64,000 nt of DNA, taken from positions 9,213,805 through 9,277,804 of the forward strand of contig JABAKD010000030.1 of the NCBI GenBank assembly GCA_012845835.1. Reading direction: 5' to 3'. Shown here one piece after another: positions 10,486 to 20,940 of the stretch. The notes below the pieces were generated by a model, which saw nothing but the letters and a program-made list of their open reading frames with translations, did not search any database and was not told the DNA's origin. Every line of letters starts with the position of its first letter. Within the stretch, counting starts at the first letter, position 1. The stretch comes from Undaria pinnatifida (Eukaryota; Sar; Phaeophyceae; Laminariales; Alariaceae). The position numbers were made by a program, and so were the translations under genes.

Positions 10486-12670
10486 ATGCTCCGCACCGAA
10501 TGTAATGCGTTGGGTGGGCTCCCTTTCACCCTTGCCGACTTTTGCGATTTTCGCGCACACGGGCCACGTATGAGGCTTGACGACCATCCTACTCCTTCCA
10601 GGAGATTCGTCGCTCGTGTTTCTGCATTCGTCGCCACCATCGATAGCTCTCCCGGCCGCGGGTGGGTCTCGCGTGCAGCCGACAACGATTTCGCTTCGGT
10701 TTTTGCTGTACCCACCTCGGTCAGCGAGGGCTCCGCAGAACCCCCGGCTACCACGACGTCAGTCGCCCAACCGACTCCTTCCCGGAGCTCGGAACAAGGG
10801 ACTGACTCGGTCGAGCCCACGGGCCCGACCGCGTCCGTCTCCCTCGCCTGGCTCTCTGGCGCCCCAGACGATGACGCAGTCTTCAGACCACATCTCCATT
10901 CGGACGCGCCGGTGTTCAGCAACAGCAGCAGGTAAGGCACCTCCTGCTGTCGACTATGGCATCGGGCCCGGCGGGGCCCCTCGTCATCTTTGAGACGAGT
11001 TACAACCCCACCGCGAGTCCCACGGCCGCGGTCGGCTCCGCCTGCCGCCGCAAACCCTGCTCTTGCCGACTCGCCAGTCCGCACGGTGCCAATTCTGTCC
11101 GACCGCTACAACGCAGAGCCTATGGGAACTCCTCTCTTACGGCTCACGCCTTCTCCTGATGACACGCCAACTGCACCTACAAGGTCGGACGCCCTCGGCG
11201 ACGCTGCTGAATTGCGGTTTGCTAATTTCGTCGCGCGTTATTCGCATGCCGATTGGGAGCAAGGAGCAAGATCAGCACGCTGAGTCGACGTGCCACGCCA
11301 CGATGCGCTACATCTCTATCGGCCGGCCGTCGGTCCTGCCGCCCGACTCTTTGACGTGTTACCCCTCGCACAAGCGCCCCTCCCTCTCAGACATCCAGGA
11401 GCTGGCGGGTAACGGTCGACTACATACAACCGACGACGACATCGTCCTACTCGTCCTTAACCCGACACTGCCGCCGACAAGGTCTGACAAACTGCTTGCT
11501 TGCTAAACGACGAGCCGGTTCGCATCTACGTCCCCCTGATCATGCGCCCTTGGATCATGCAAGCTTGTTATTCGACGTCTTCTTGCCATCTTGGCACCAC
11601 GCGCACGCTGCGCATGCTGGAGCGTTTTTTTTTATTGTTGGATTAGCATGAATGTGTAAACCCGGCGGTGGCTTCGCCACTGCTTGAATTGCCAAGCGCG
11701 GAAAACCCCACGGCTGACTGTCCGCTGGCCAATCGTCTCAATGCCTCTACCGGAAGATCCAGGTGTCGCCGTCAGTGTTGACTACTTCGGCTCCCTTCCG
11801 GTCACGCCACGAGGCAACACCTTTATCTTGCTGTTCACCGATCGCTTCAGTCGCCGGGCCGACATGTTCTTCCCCCTCACTGCCGCTGAGTTCACCGCGG
11901 AGGGTACAGCCAATATCCTGGTGAACCAATACATACCCTTGTGGGTTGCCCGCGCACCATACTCTCGGACAACGGCCTGCAGTTATGCTCCAAGCTTTTT
12001 CAAGCTGTATATCAGCTGTTGGGCATGTGCAAGCTTGCTAGCATCTCCTATCATCCCAACTGTAACGGGGGCGTTGAGCGGATGAACCACACTATGGCCC
12101 AAATACTGGCTGTGGTCGTCAATGAGCGACAAGACGATTGGGACTTGCACATTCCTCACGTCGAATTTGTTTACAACAATTCCGTCAGCGCGGCCACGGG
12201 CCTGGCGCCCATCGAGGTCCACATGGGCAGATTCCCACGTCTCCCCCTGACGATTTACGACCGCACCGGCGACGTGGGGCACCAGAATCTGGCCCGCGAT
12301 CACCTGGCCTATTGCGACTTGGCCACCGACCGACAAGAGCGCGCGAACGACATTGTTCGCGCACACCACGCCCTCATCGTTTCTCGTGGTAACCGCATAA
12401 AATCCGCCCTCACGGACGCGCTGCGTCCAGCACCTAACTTCGCTGTGGATGGTTGGGCATGGGTGTACGATTCTGCCTCCACCATCCGCCAGGGTGTGAA
12501 GGCGAACACGGACGCTAAGGTGCTCAAGGCCAAACTCGCGCTTCACTGGACGGGCCCCTACAAGATCCTGGCTGTCGGCCCCTGCTCCGCCGCCGAGACC
12601 CCGGACGGCTCGCCACTCGGGAGTAACCTCCTCTATTTGGACCTTCCTTCCGACCTGCCCGGTTTGAACG
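10486..12670 (+). pseudogene. Ty3/gypsy pol fragment with integrase, frameshifted
   Basis: This is the remains of a Ty3-type polyprotein with several frame changes. An undefined low-complexity part comes first (10486-11283). An intervening pol segment follows (11270-11506, with motifs DDDIVLLVLNPT and RSDK). Next is a zinc-finger-like HHCC region (HLGTTRTLRMLERF near 11590, CLNCQ near 11680) interrupted by a stop. The integrase core (11684-11940) carries the first D in VSVDYFG, and then a one-base loss in the G run at about 11942 shifts the frame. The core continues at 11941-12660 with D in ILSDNGLQ and E in GGVERMNH. The C-terminal SH3-like GPYKILAVGP ends it. The catalytic triad D-D-E is therefore present but split over two frames. 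No reverse transcriptase or RNase H is visible. The integrase tail stops at the 65-bp repeat starting near 12671, so it is truncated. Confidence 0.75.
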
Positions 12671-12762
12671 CAATACGAAAACGGCCAATTATCAATTACC
12701 CATCAAATCAGATAATTGCAGGCCTTTCAAGGCCGTACCTTAACAGTGTGCGTCCTCCTTAA
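11941..12762 (+). CDS. Ty3/gypsy integrase, C-terminal open frame
   Basis: This 273-codon frame is the longest intact piece of the integrase. It holds the second catalytic D (SDNG), the catalytic E (GGVERMNHTMAQ), the typical DDWDLHIPHVEFVYNNS segment and the C-terminal domain. Its last roughly 33 codons run into the 65-bp repeat and are not integrase. The upstream frame (11684-12085) holds the first D. It belongs to the pseudogene and is unlikely to make a working protein alone. Confidence 0.6.
   Translation: MGCPRTILSDNGLQLCSKLFQAVYQLLGMCKLASISYHPNCNGGVERMNHTMAQILAVVVNERQDDWDLHIPHVEFVYNNSVSAATGLAPIEVHMGRFPRLPLTIYDRTGDVGHQNLARDHLAYCDLATDRQERANDIVRAHHALIVSRGNRIKSALTDALRPAPNFAVDGWAWVYDSASTIRQGVKANTDAKVLKAKLALHWTGPYKILAVGPCSAAETPDGSPLGSNLLYLDLPSDLPGLNAIRKRPIINYPSNQIIAGLSRPYLNSVRPP
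12671..12744 (+). repeat. 65-bp direct repeat, right copy
   Basis: Right partner of 9549-9613. It carries an extra ATCAATTACC-like insertion of about 6-10 bp relative to the left copy. Confidence 0.75.
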
Positions 12763-12905
12763 GGATATAGGTCTCGGCGACTCTCCCCTTAGAAGTAGCT
12801 TGTACAAGGGTCAACAGGGTGATGTTAATCAATATGTGCGCGGAAACTATAAAACCCGTTTTTGAGGTGTGAGGGGTGAGGGGGACAACATCTGACGGCT
12901 GTGGA
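12755..12905 (+). repeat. dispersed repeat family D, copy 1
   Basis: It shares GACTCTCCCCTTRGAA, AGGGTCAACAGGGT, GTGCGCGGAAACTATAAAACC and GGGGGACAACATCTGAC with 47535-47665. A third, shorter relative follows at about 47790-47890. Confidence 0.65.
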
Positions 12906-13382
12906 GCAGATATATACTGTACCTGGTGTACCAGGAGTACGAGTAGCATTCTGAAAGATATTTTCTCTTCTCAACATCATGGGCTACACGTTTCGTCAGC
13001 GATGCTGACACGGCAGAGCGTCCTTTTCGTCACATATGAAACGCGTACTATGTTCATGCGGCGTGAATAACAGAGATTGGTCGAACCTCAAACCGTCAAT
13101 CGAAGCTGCTCCATCCACTTTTCGTACTCGTGCCTGCTGCCTGCTGCATCTGACCGAGATAAATCGAATTTGAAATTTGAAATTTTGAAATCTGACATCT
13201 GAATCCATTTGAAACTTAAACTTTGATCCGCTCCCCCAATCCCATTGAACGAAGACATGATATTTCTGCTGCAAACCCCTGTATGCAAGAAACAAACATC
13301 CAACATCAACATCCTCCCTTTAGGAGAGGAGGGAAATGAAGCCCTCTTGTTTCACTCGGCCAGCGGGACAACCGAGAACAGC

Positions 13383-16300
13383 ATGCTGAGCTTCTCGAGG
13401 TCGGATTCATGGATAGCATCGTCCCGGCGTCGCGGGCGTGGTCGATCGTTCGACGTTACCGTAGTGGACTCGAACCGTTTTGCTCTCGACGGCGAAGAAC
13501 ATCAACTTGGGATACAGAGCCTGTCAGCTCTCTGCCTTCGCTCGCTCGAATCTGCTCTCGGGAAGGGCCTGGCGACGTTCTCTCTTCACGAGCTGCCGTT
13601 GGGTTTAGCGGAGAAGATCTATGAATTCGTCTTCTTGAAGGGCTCCCGGATGGCGCAGATGGAGCTTTCGAAGGCGCTTGCTCCGATTTTAAGCGAGCAC
13701 GTCAACGCACTCGACTTCAACGCCGGCGCAGCCAGGTTTCTTGGCGACTCCGCCCTTTTTGAGCTCGCGAACGGGTGCGGTCTTGGTCTGGTGCGGCTCG
13801 ACCTTAGCGCTTGTCGCTTCATTACGGATGCTGGTGTTATGGGGGCGCTCCTGAGCTGTCCGGCTATCAGATCACTCTCCCTTTCGGGGTGCGATGGTGT
13901 AACAGATGAGGTACGTAGGGGTTGAAGATGCATCGATGTGTTTGTTTCCGGCTGGTTTGACTTTCGGACTCTTTCATTACAAACGTACTGGTACATTTTA
14001 CCACTATTTGTACTGTGTCATGATGAACGCACTGCAAGCATGCTATTATTTTCTGCTCGATGTTATGTCGTTGTTGATGACGTGCTGGCAACAAAACCTT
14101 TGCCGTTTTTAGGCATTTTGCGTCATGAGCCCTGCAACAAGAGAGCACGAGGGTGGTATACGGCTGAGGACTTTAGACCTCGGGCAATCAAAATATCTTC
14201 CTAATCGAAGAAATCTCTAATAGAACTACCTGCAAATATCGTTTTCCTGAGCGGCCTCTTTTTTTTCTGCCATACCCTAACTTTAAGATATTCTCCTGTC
14301 CAGACTGCTGAGCGGGCCCAGGTGCCTGAAACAGACCTCTCTCAGAGTTCCCACCTGAAAGCCGCCGTGTTTTGCACGTTGAAATCTGGCTTCCCTTTTT
14401 TCTTTTTGAAATTATCGTCATCGTTGCTGTTTTTTTTTTTTTTTTTTTTTCAGATCCTTTTGGGGATCCGGGTAAAAAAAGCTCAAGCTCCATACACTTT
14501 CGTTTGTGTACCAGTTTTCGTTCATCTGCAGAACGCAGACTTTGTGTCAACCTCCCCCCTCCGGTTTAGTCAACACTCTGAACTTGCCGGCCTTCTTTGG
14601 CTGATCCCTATACGGTTCAACCTAGAAGGTGAGATAGCCACCCAGGAATCGACAGCTCTTTTTGCTGTTGTTCCCACATTAACTCGCATAATCAAGTCCG
14701 TGCTCACAGGACAGCCAGTCAATCTGGAGCTGAGGAATACCCCAGGGGGAAAACACAAACCATGCACGCATATATCAGCCGACGCAATTCATGCCTACAC
14801 GAGGAACATATAAAAGTGAAATCGGGAGTCAGCCTACGATGTGCCAGGTCCATACTGGTGCATACGTCTCACTCCATTCATGCCTCCGCCAGAAACATAT
14901 ACAAAGTGAAATTGGGAGTCAGCCTACGATGTGCCGGGTCCGTCCTGGTGCATACGTCTCACTACTCGCGCCTGGAAAAACCGACTATACCGCTTGCCAC
15001 CCAGGAAAGACTACCACGTATATATTAGACGTAGTACCTATCACTACGCATACGCACAACAGACGCAAGTCAATTGGAAAAAAAAACAAAGAAAACGTAC
15101 GAAGAGAAAGGAAAGGAAAGGAAAGAAAGAAAGCGAAAAATGAAAAGCAAGAAAAGACAAGAAAAGCAAGAAGAGACAAGACAAGAAGAGGGAGCAAGGA
15201 AAGGAAAAAAGAAAAAACGTCATACTATTAATAGCAGACCCTAGGAACTGAGTAAAGACGGCAGTGGGCTCATAGAGGGTATCAAGTGCATCAATGGCAC
15301 TGGGCAGAGAACGCAACAAGGCGAAGAAGTCAGCGCGGCCTTGAGCTAACTTGTGACGGCCATTGGAAGGCCCACAAATTTCAACACGATGATGGCCAGA
15401 CCCAGACTTCAGTCTCTTGGGCAGGACGCCCCCCCTACCCCGCCCCCCTCCCTCCCCCCGGCCGCTTAGAGAGGCCGACGGTGGATGGCACTGCCGCGGC
15501 CTTTGCGCGTCGCTCTGCAGCTTTGCGTTTCTCCGTCTCATGCCATTTTCGCATGAACAACTCGGCTCCCTCCTCTACTCGAAACCATCTGCCGGCCTTC
15601 TGAGCAGCCTTTCGCCACCCTTCGAATTTCGTTCCAAAGACCGACATATCCTCCTTCAGATGAGCCAGCCAGTCCTTCTCTTGCCCCGCTGAGTAGCCCT
15701 TACCCCCAACAAGCTTCTCAAACATCACCCTCTACCAGGCCCCAGCGCAGCTCAGCTCAGCGAAGCAGCGTACTGTAGCGCTAGCTCAGCAGAGCAGCGC
15801 CGTGCGGTGCCGTGCCCTGCCGTGCGGTAAGGTACTGTGCGGTGCTGCTTGCTGTACCGTGCTGTGTGTTGTGCTGTACTTACTCTTTCGTACTTCGCAC
15901 ATGCCAGGTCTCAGTCGACGAAGTATCATACCTGGTACAGCAGTACCGAGGTACACCACACCAGCTTTGTATAATCTACATTGTTGACTCACGAAAAAAA
16001 CACTTCCAGCTCAGCTATAACTCAGTAGCACGCAGCGCAGCGCCGTGCGGTGCCGTGCGGTGCCGTGCCTTGCCCTGCGGTGCGGTGCGGTTCTGTGCCG
16101 TGCTGCGCTGTGCTTTCTTTCGAACACACAGCAGTACCAGGTACTGGTATGTACATGCGTGCTCGTTTTTCTGCTTTCTTAGTTAATTGCCATCCCCGCC
16201 AATTACACCCGCACTGCCGATCAGAACGTGACTTCGCCAACATGCATGCGCACAACACAGCACAGGGCAATTAGGTTTGCCCACGTAGCTCTTGGCATTA

Positions 16301-19243
16301 CCAAATCGCTAGTTGCACCAAATGATGGGCCTCTTCTTTCTGCCCCCTTCACATTTAGTTGTATTATTCCTCGCGCAAACCTAGCGGGCAAACCGCAGAG
16401 TGGAGCCCTTTCAACATCGTACCAGACACGTTCCCGCACTCTGTTGCACTGAAATTCAGTTAAACTACTCGTACTCGCATACAGAGTATCATATACAGAA
16501 TCTGGTGTATTATATACCGCGATGAACTTTTTTTTTCGACGCTGTCGTTCTTGTCTAACCTATGTACCAGGTATATCCAGAATCGCAGACCTCACCGGGC
16601 AGGAGGCTTGATAACCCGTTTTTCTTTCCTTTCTTCCTTGTTATTAGTTTTTTTTCCGCTTTCGATTTGCACTTTGGTTTGGTTTCCTGGGTGACATGCG
16701 GTGTAGTCGGTTTCAGCTGCGAGTATTTTAACGTATGTGCAAGTATGGACCTGGCACGTACATACGCTGACTTCCGTATTTTTCAAAACATTTTGTGGCA
16801 GATGTATGACTTGCGTCAGCTATGATATTTTCGTGTACCACTTTTAGTTTGGTTCATTTTTTCCCTGGAGTATTCTGCCACTCCAGAGTGACTGGAGCCT
16901 GTCCTGGGACCACGGACTTGATTATGCGAGTTAATGTGAGAACAACAACAACACATGCCATGCCGAAGTCACTGCTGCGCACTTAAAAAACGAGTGGAGG
17001 TGGGAGTCAGGTGGGCGGCAGCGTCGCTACCTACCGAAGTTACAGCAGAGAGGGTTGCTGTTTCTCCATCTTTGGACGGCTCCGATGGTCGTAGCGGGAG
17101 CTGGGAGGGTAGACGTGCTCCTGCGGAAGCTGAACCTTGAGGGACTCAGTTTGGTGGAAGAGGACAAGAGAGGGGCATAGCCCAACAGGGTGAGTTTCCT
17201 CTCGCACACAGCAGAAGTGGTCCATGTAGCAGGCAATTTTAGGCCATCCGAAAATGGTGGCGCCCGCCTTACATAGACCGCTACTGCTGTGTGCGAGAGG
17301 AAACTCACCCTGTTGGGCTATGCCCCTCTCTTGTCCTCTTCCACCAAACTGAGCCACTCAACGCCCAGCTTCCGCAGGAGCACGTCCACCCTCCCTGCTC
17401 CCGCTACGACGATCGGAGCTGTCCGAAGATGGAGTTACAGCAGCCCTCTCTGCTGCAACATCGGCAGGTAGCAATTGTTGCCGCCCGCCTGATTCCCACC
17501 TCGACTCCTTTTCTTCGGTGCGCAGGAGCAGTGACTCCATCATCTCCATCACTTCCTCATGGGATATTTTTTGACGCGGTCCCGCGTCGCTAGCTTCCCG
17601 CTGAATATCCTGGAGCGAGACCCCTCTCTAACACCGTGGCCCGAAGACTAACCACTGAATCAGCTATGAGGCTAAGTCGGTACCAGACTCAGAGTGTTCG
17701 ATTGCCCCTGACTACGAGTCGGTATAGATGGTTCAGGCGTATATAATTAGTCTCCCAACAGGTGGGGCAGATGGAAGTGACCGTATGGTGCAGCATCATC
17801 ACTGCGTAGACACACAGCAAGAAAAAAAACACCCAAAAACATGCCAACAATCCGAACGGACACGTAACTGTCAAATGTTGGATAGCCAATGACGCACATG
17901 CGACGCCATCTAAATTGGCAGCACTCTTTGCTACTGTGCAGAGTATCTTTTGCTACACCCTCCACACCACCTCCAACGGCTCCTTTTTCGCGTCCGGCCA
18001 CTGTTCATTGCCAGACTGCCCATCACTTGCCGCATCGATGTCCGGGCCTGACCAAGCTCAACCTAGCGGGACTGCCAGGGCTGACCAGAAGCGGCGTGGC
18101 TTATATCTCCTACCTGCCCGCTCTCGAGCAACTTTGCCTGGCGGAATGTAAAAATGTGAGACGCGCCCGGATGAAAATCGAGAAGAGTTACGTTCGACTT
18201 GTTGCTTGTTCTATTTGCAAGACCATCACGGGAAACGTCATACGTCGTATCATAGTGCGCTAAAGCCGCTGCGAGTTGTACGCCACCAATTCGGATTCAC
18301 GCCACGATTGGTGCTCTTACGAGAGGCAAGGCTCGTTTGGTAGAGTCGTTACTACAAGCGGTGTTGTCCTCTGTTATACATCTCAAGCGGAGTCCAAGAA
18401 GCGGTACACTCGTTAAAACGAAACATGTCGTAATGCGAACCCAATGTTTTGGAAGTTTTCCTATGGTCGGTCATGGTCGACACACTATTGGCGGCCAAGT
18501 GGAGATGGCATGACATTTACGGTAGATTTCCCCTATATCGCCCAATTTCAGACTGTTGTTCCGTTTGGCTAAACTCTTACTAGTATCGATACAGTCGTGG
18601 GATAAAACAACAGGGTCGTGGATGTTATATTGTAATGTTAGTTATTGCCTTGCTGTCTCTGCCTCCTCCTGTCCAGGTCGACGATACCGCCGTGTCTTCG
18701 CTGGGGGCCGGCGAGTGCTGCAATTCCCTTCGATGGCTGGATTTGACGGGCACAGGCGTAAGAGACGCGTGTTGCCTGCCACTTAGGTGCATCAAGCTCC
18801 TCGAATACGTCGCTCTGTCTTCCACAGCCGTATCTTTGATAACCATAGCAGCGCTCGCGCGCGATGTGCGCTTGCCCGCCGCCCTGCCGGAAGCTCCCAA
18901 GACCAGGGGGCGGTCCAACCGCGCGCTGCTCATGGGCTCGGAGTGGTCTCAGAGACAAGTGCATTGCACCCCAAGGAGGGCCCCTGCCCCGTCTAGGCCG
19001 TGCAGCGCGCCAATGTACTACGAGCGCGGCACCACGAGGCGTGGTTGGGTGGAAGGCCCGAGTAAAGCGATGCGCCTTATTGAAGCGGCCAACATAAGCG
19101 CTATGAGCCCGACGTGCTCCAAATTTCCAGTGAAGGTCGGATTTCGCAGGAGCGAGGAAGGCCTCGATGAAGGCGGGAGAGACCTGCTGATAAGTTTGGT
19201 GCAGGGTGTCCTCAGGCTGTGGCCAGCGGTTCCCTTGCGGTGA
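13383..19243 (+). CDS. cysteine-containing leucine-rich-repeat protein, 3 exons
   Basis: Exons 13383-13910, 18015-18155 and 18677-19243 are all in phase 0. Donors are GAG|GTACGT and AAT|GTGAGA; acceptors are TTGCCAG| and TGTCCAG|. They give about 411 residues. Six LRR_CC-type repeats read across the splice junctions: LVRLDLSACRFITDAGV, IRSLSLSGCDGVTDE, LTKLNLAGLPGLTRSGV, LEQLCLAECKNVDDTAV, LRWLDLTGTGVRDACC and LEYVALSSTAVS. Such repeats occur in Rad7/AMN1-like and F-box LRR proteins that act in ubiquitin ligase complexes, but I see no F-box, so the role is open. The last 120 residues are basic and low in repeats and may hide a further intron. The chosen ATG (13383) opens the first conserved block. 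An upstream in-frame ATG at 13245 or an upstream exon spliced at the CCTCCCTTTAG before 13325 are alternatives. Confidence 0.7.
14431..14450 (+). repeat. poly(T) tract
   Basis: An uninterrupted run of about 20 T residues. It may mark the A-tail of a minus-strand retroposed sequence, but no element is recognisable next to it. Confidence 0.6.
14660..15090 (+). repeat. dispersed repeat family B, copy 2 (internally duplicated)
   Basis: Same block order as 2140-2510. An internal segment of about 95 bp (CTACGATGTGCC..GCATACGTCTCACT) is tandemly duplicated at 14833-14875 and 14925-14965. Confidence 0.7.
15095..15215 (+). repeat. purine-only (GGAAA/AAGAC) tract
   Basis: About 120 bp with almost no pyrimidines, built on GAAAGGAAAG and AAGACAAGAA units. 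Mirror-symmetric purine tracts like this can form triplex DNA. Open frames over it (K/E/R-rich one way, F/L/S-rich the other) are composition artefacts. Confidence 0.7.
15236..15731 (-). pseudogene. broken basic, coiled-coil-like ORF of unknown family
   Basis: Read on minus from the ATG at 15728, the first frame gives a basic helical segment (MFEKLVGGKGYSAGQEKDWL, then KFEGWRKAAQKAGRWFR and EKRKAAERRAKAAA). It stops at about 15435. A second frame takes over across the C-run at 15420-15465. It continues as VEICGPSNGRHKLAQGRADF and SLPSAIDALDTLYEPTAVF until about 15236, where it meets the purine tract. The joint at a homopolymer and the natural-looking composition on both sides suggest one disrupted reading frame, probably a fragment of a multicopy element gene. 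I do not recognise the family. Confidence 0.45.
15785..15860 (+). repeat. GTGCC/GTGCG/CTGCC pentamer array 1
   Basis: Degenerate pentamers (CCGTGCGGTGCCGTGCCCTGCC) are followed by GTACTGTGC. The array is related to 16030-16115. Confidence 0.65.
16030..16115 (+). repeat. GTGCC/GTGCG pentamer array 2
   Basis: A longer version of the array at 15785. Both are preceded by AGCTCAG and followed within 60 bp by a TACCTGGTA or TACCAGGTA motif. Confidence 0.65.
16640..16965 (-). repeat. dispersed repeat family B, copy 3 (inverted)
   Basis: The reverse complement keeps the block order of 2140-2510: TTAACTCGCATAATC, CAGTCACTCTGGAG, GTGCCAGGTCCATAC and CCGACTACACCGCATG. It abuts the left arm of the foldback at 16967. 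Confidence 0.7.
16967..17536. repeat. large inverted repeat (foldback)
   Basis: The left arm at about 16967-17212 pairs with the right arm at about 17284-17536, leaving a spacer of about 70 bp. The inner about 70 bp next to the spacer (ending CTCTCGCACACAGCAG) is nearly perfect. The outer part is about 85-90% matched. Apparent proteins on the two arms are the same sequence read on opposite strands. This could be a foldback transposon or an inverted duplication. Confidence 0.8.
18156..18676 (+). other. intron 2 of the LRR gene
   Basis: 521 bp, beginning GTGAGA and ending CTGTCCAG. No other feature seen. Confidence 0.65.
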
Positions 19244-20940
19244 ACACCGTACTTCATTGCTTCGCCCTTGCTCTTTCGTCGATGCCGCATCCACACGGCA
19301 TTCTTGCTAGAAGATGTATAAAGCAACACACAAGAACATGTGTACGCCTTCGACGTGTGTATAATATCTCATACCTGGTACCTGACACGAGAAAGAGCCA
19401 TGATACTTCGAAGTATAGCTCTGGCTGGCGGGGGGCTTTGGGGCTATTTCGTGGGCAGGGCTTGAAAACTACAAACATGATGTATTTTATTATTTCATCT
19501 GTGGTGTATGGGTCTGGTGGTTCACGACGAACTTGTGTTCGTGGCATAGAGCATGGTTAACACATGAGACATGTTGCCACGGGCTTACGCTGTTGGTGTG
19601 CTGGAAATGTCAGATGTTCGACGATTGCAGGAATTATGTTATTTATTATCGTGATAGTTCGCGCATTAGTGGCGTTGGGCGTCACAATGTATATATTTTA
19701 TTTGTAGTCGTAATGGCACAAGAGGGAGTTTGATACAATGAATCAGGAATTTCCGTGATGATTTATTTGTTGTGAACGACAGCTTTTCCGTAGTTGGCGT
19801 TTCCTGCAACATTATAGTGCTTTCTAATAGACAGAAAAGGGTCATAAATCGGTGTAGCATGTGGTAAGCGATTATCAATACCGTATTTTCAGGCCGTACT
19901 TTTAGGTTTGGCATTGCTTTGTATGGTGCTATTTGCACGCATTGTGCTGTCACCACCGCTGTATTTGGTAGTTGTTTTTGATGCCTTGTGGAGGTGAATT
20001 GGTGGGGATAGCTTACTAGAGACAGCCATGTAAGTGGAGGCGCTGCCGTTGTGACTTTAATACATGTTTTTACTCGTAAATGTAAGGAGTTGATACGTTG
20101 GTACGTCTCCAGGTCGTGGACAGTTTTTCAGTTGTTCGATGTTCTGTATTTTTTTGTTTGGCAAGAGGGCTTATGCGTTCGATGTTCTTAGCAGCTGTAT
20201 TTTTGTGTTGCATGTTCGGCCGTCGAGAGGGCCAATTGCATACTCAGCGTAGAATCCGCACTCCCACTGGTTGTGGAGTGTCTTTCAAGAGAACATGCCT
20301 TGTACGAGAAGGCGAGGAGGCGTTGTTCATTGTAACTCCTACAATTGATACCAGTGTTTGAAGGGATAGGGCACTTCGTGTTTACGTTTTTACGTTTTTT
20401 TTAGGGCCAGGGTGGAACAATACTGCTGTATGTCCCCGTTTTACACACCTTGCTCCGCAAAATTATTTGGCGGGCGGGCAGATATTCTGCTCGAATGTAG
20501 ATTTAGATTTGAATAGGGTCGGGATTTGCGCCAACCGAAACAAGGAACGTTAACGCCTTTACAATCGAAAGCCATTTTTTGGGGACGGACTTACTTGAAG
20601 TTAGTAAAGGGAAGGATTTTGGGACTCTAAAGGGGTTAAGAATAGCTTGTGGTACCAGAAAGTGGACAGGTGGTTCCGGCGGCCCCCTTGCTGTCGGGTT
20701 CGCGAGCAGTCACTTTCGTATGATCCGTAGCAGCCATGACATCAATTAATCCCGAAGAGCTGCGCGAAAAACAGACGGCAATAAATCATTTTGTGACTTG
20801 CTTCCCTGAGGCTTCCCTCACGCTTAAATCCCTCAGTTTTAACGTCTTAGTAATGGAACACAATTACAGGTTGATTTGAACCACTAGCTGGCCCTCAAGG
20901 GTGGGCCTCACGGTTTTTCCTCTTTGTCGCCGTTCGGATT
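19244..20940. other. intergenic region between two convergent genes
   Basis: 1.7 kb between the stop of the LRR gene and the stop of the Sel1 gene. It should hold both 3' UTRs. A TACCTGGTA motif occurs near 19374. The open frames (19219-19560, 20098-20361) have no recognisable content. Confidence 0.5.

Larger units (their letters stand above)
13911..18014 (+). other. intron 1 of the LRR gene, repeat-filled
   Basis: This 4.1-kb intron begins GTACGT and ends CCAG. It contains two copies of dispersed repeat family B, a broken minus-strand ORF, GTGCC/GTGCG arrays, a purine tract and a 570-bp foldback structure. All are listed separately. Confidence 0.6.

Noticed and set aside
9954..11084. 376-codon open frame on minus
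   Set aside because: It lies antisense to Ty3-derived sequence, is Ser/Gly/Arg-rich with a Phe/Leu run where + has poly(A), and contains no domain. GC-rich composition explains its openness.
15095..15215. Lys/Arg/Glu-rich coding stretch
   Set aside because: Pure purine tract. Any frame gives charged residues one way and Phe/Leu/Ser the other.
17027..17593. Two similar proteins on opposite strands
   Set aside because: They are the same DNA arm read in both directions of the foldback.
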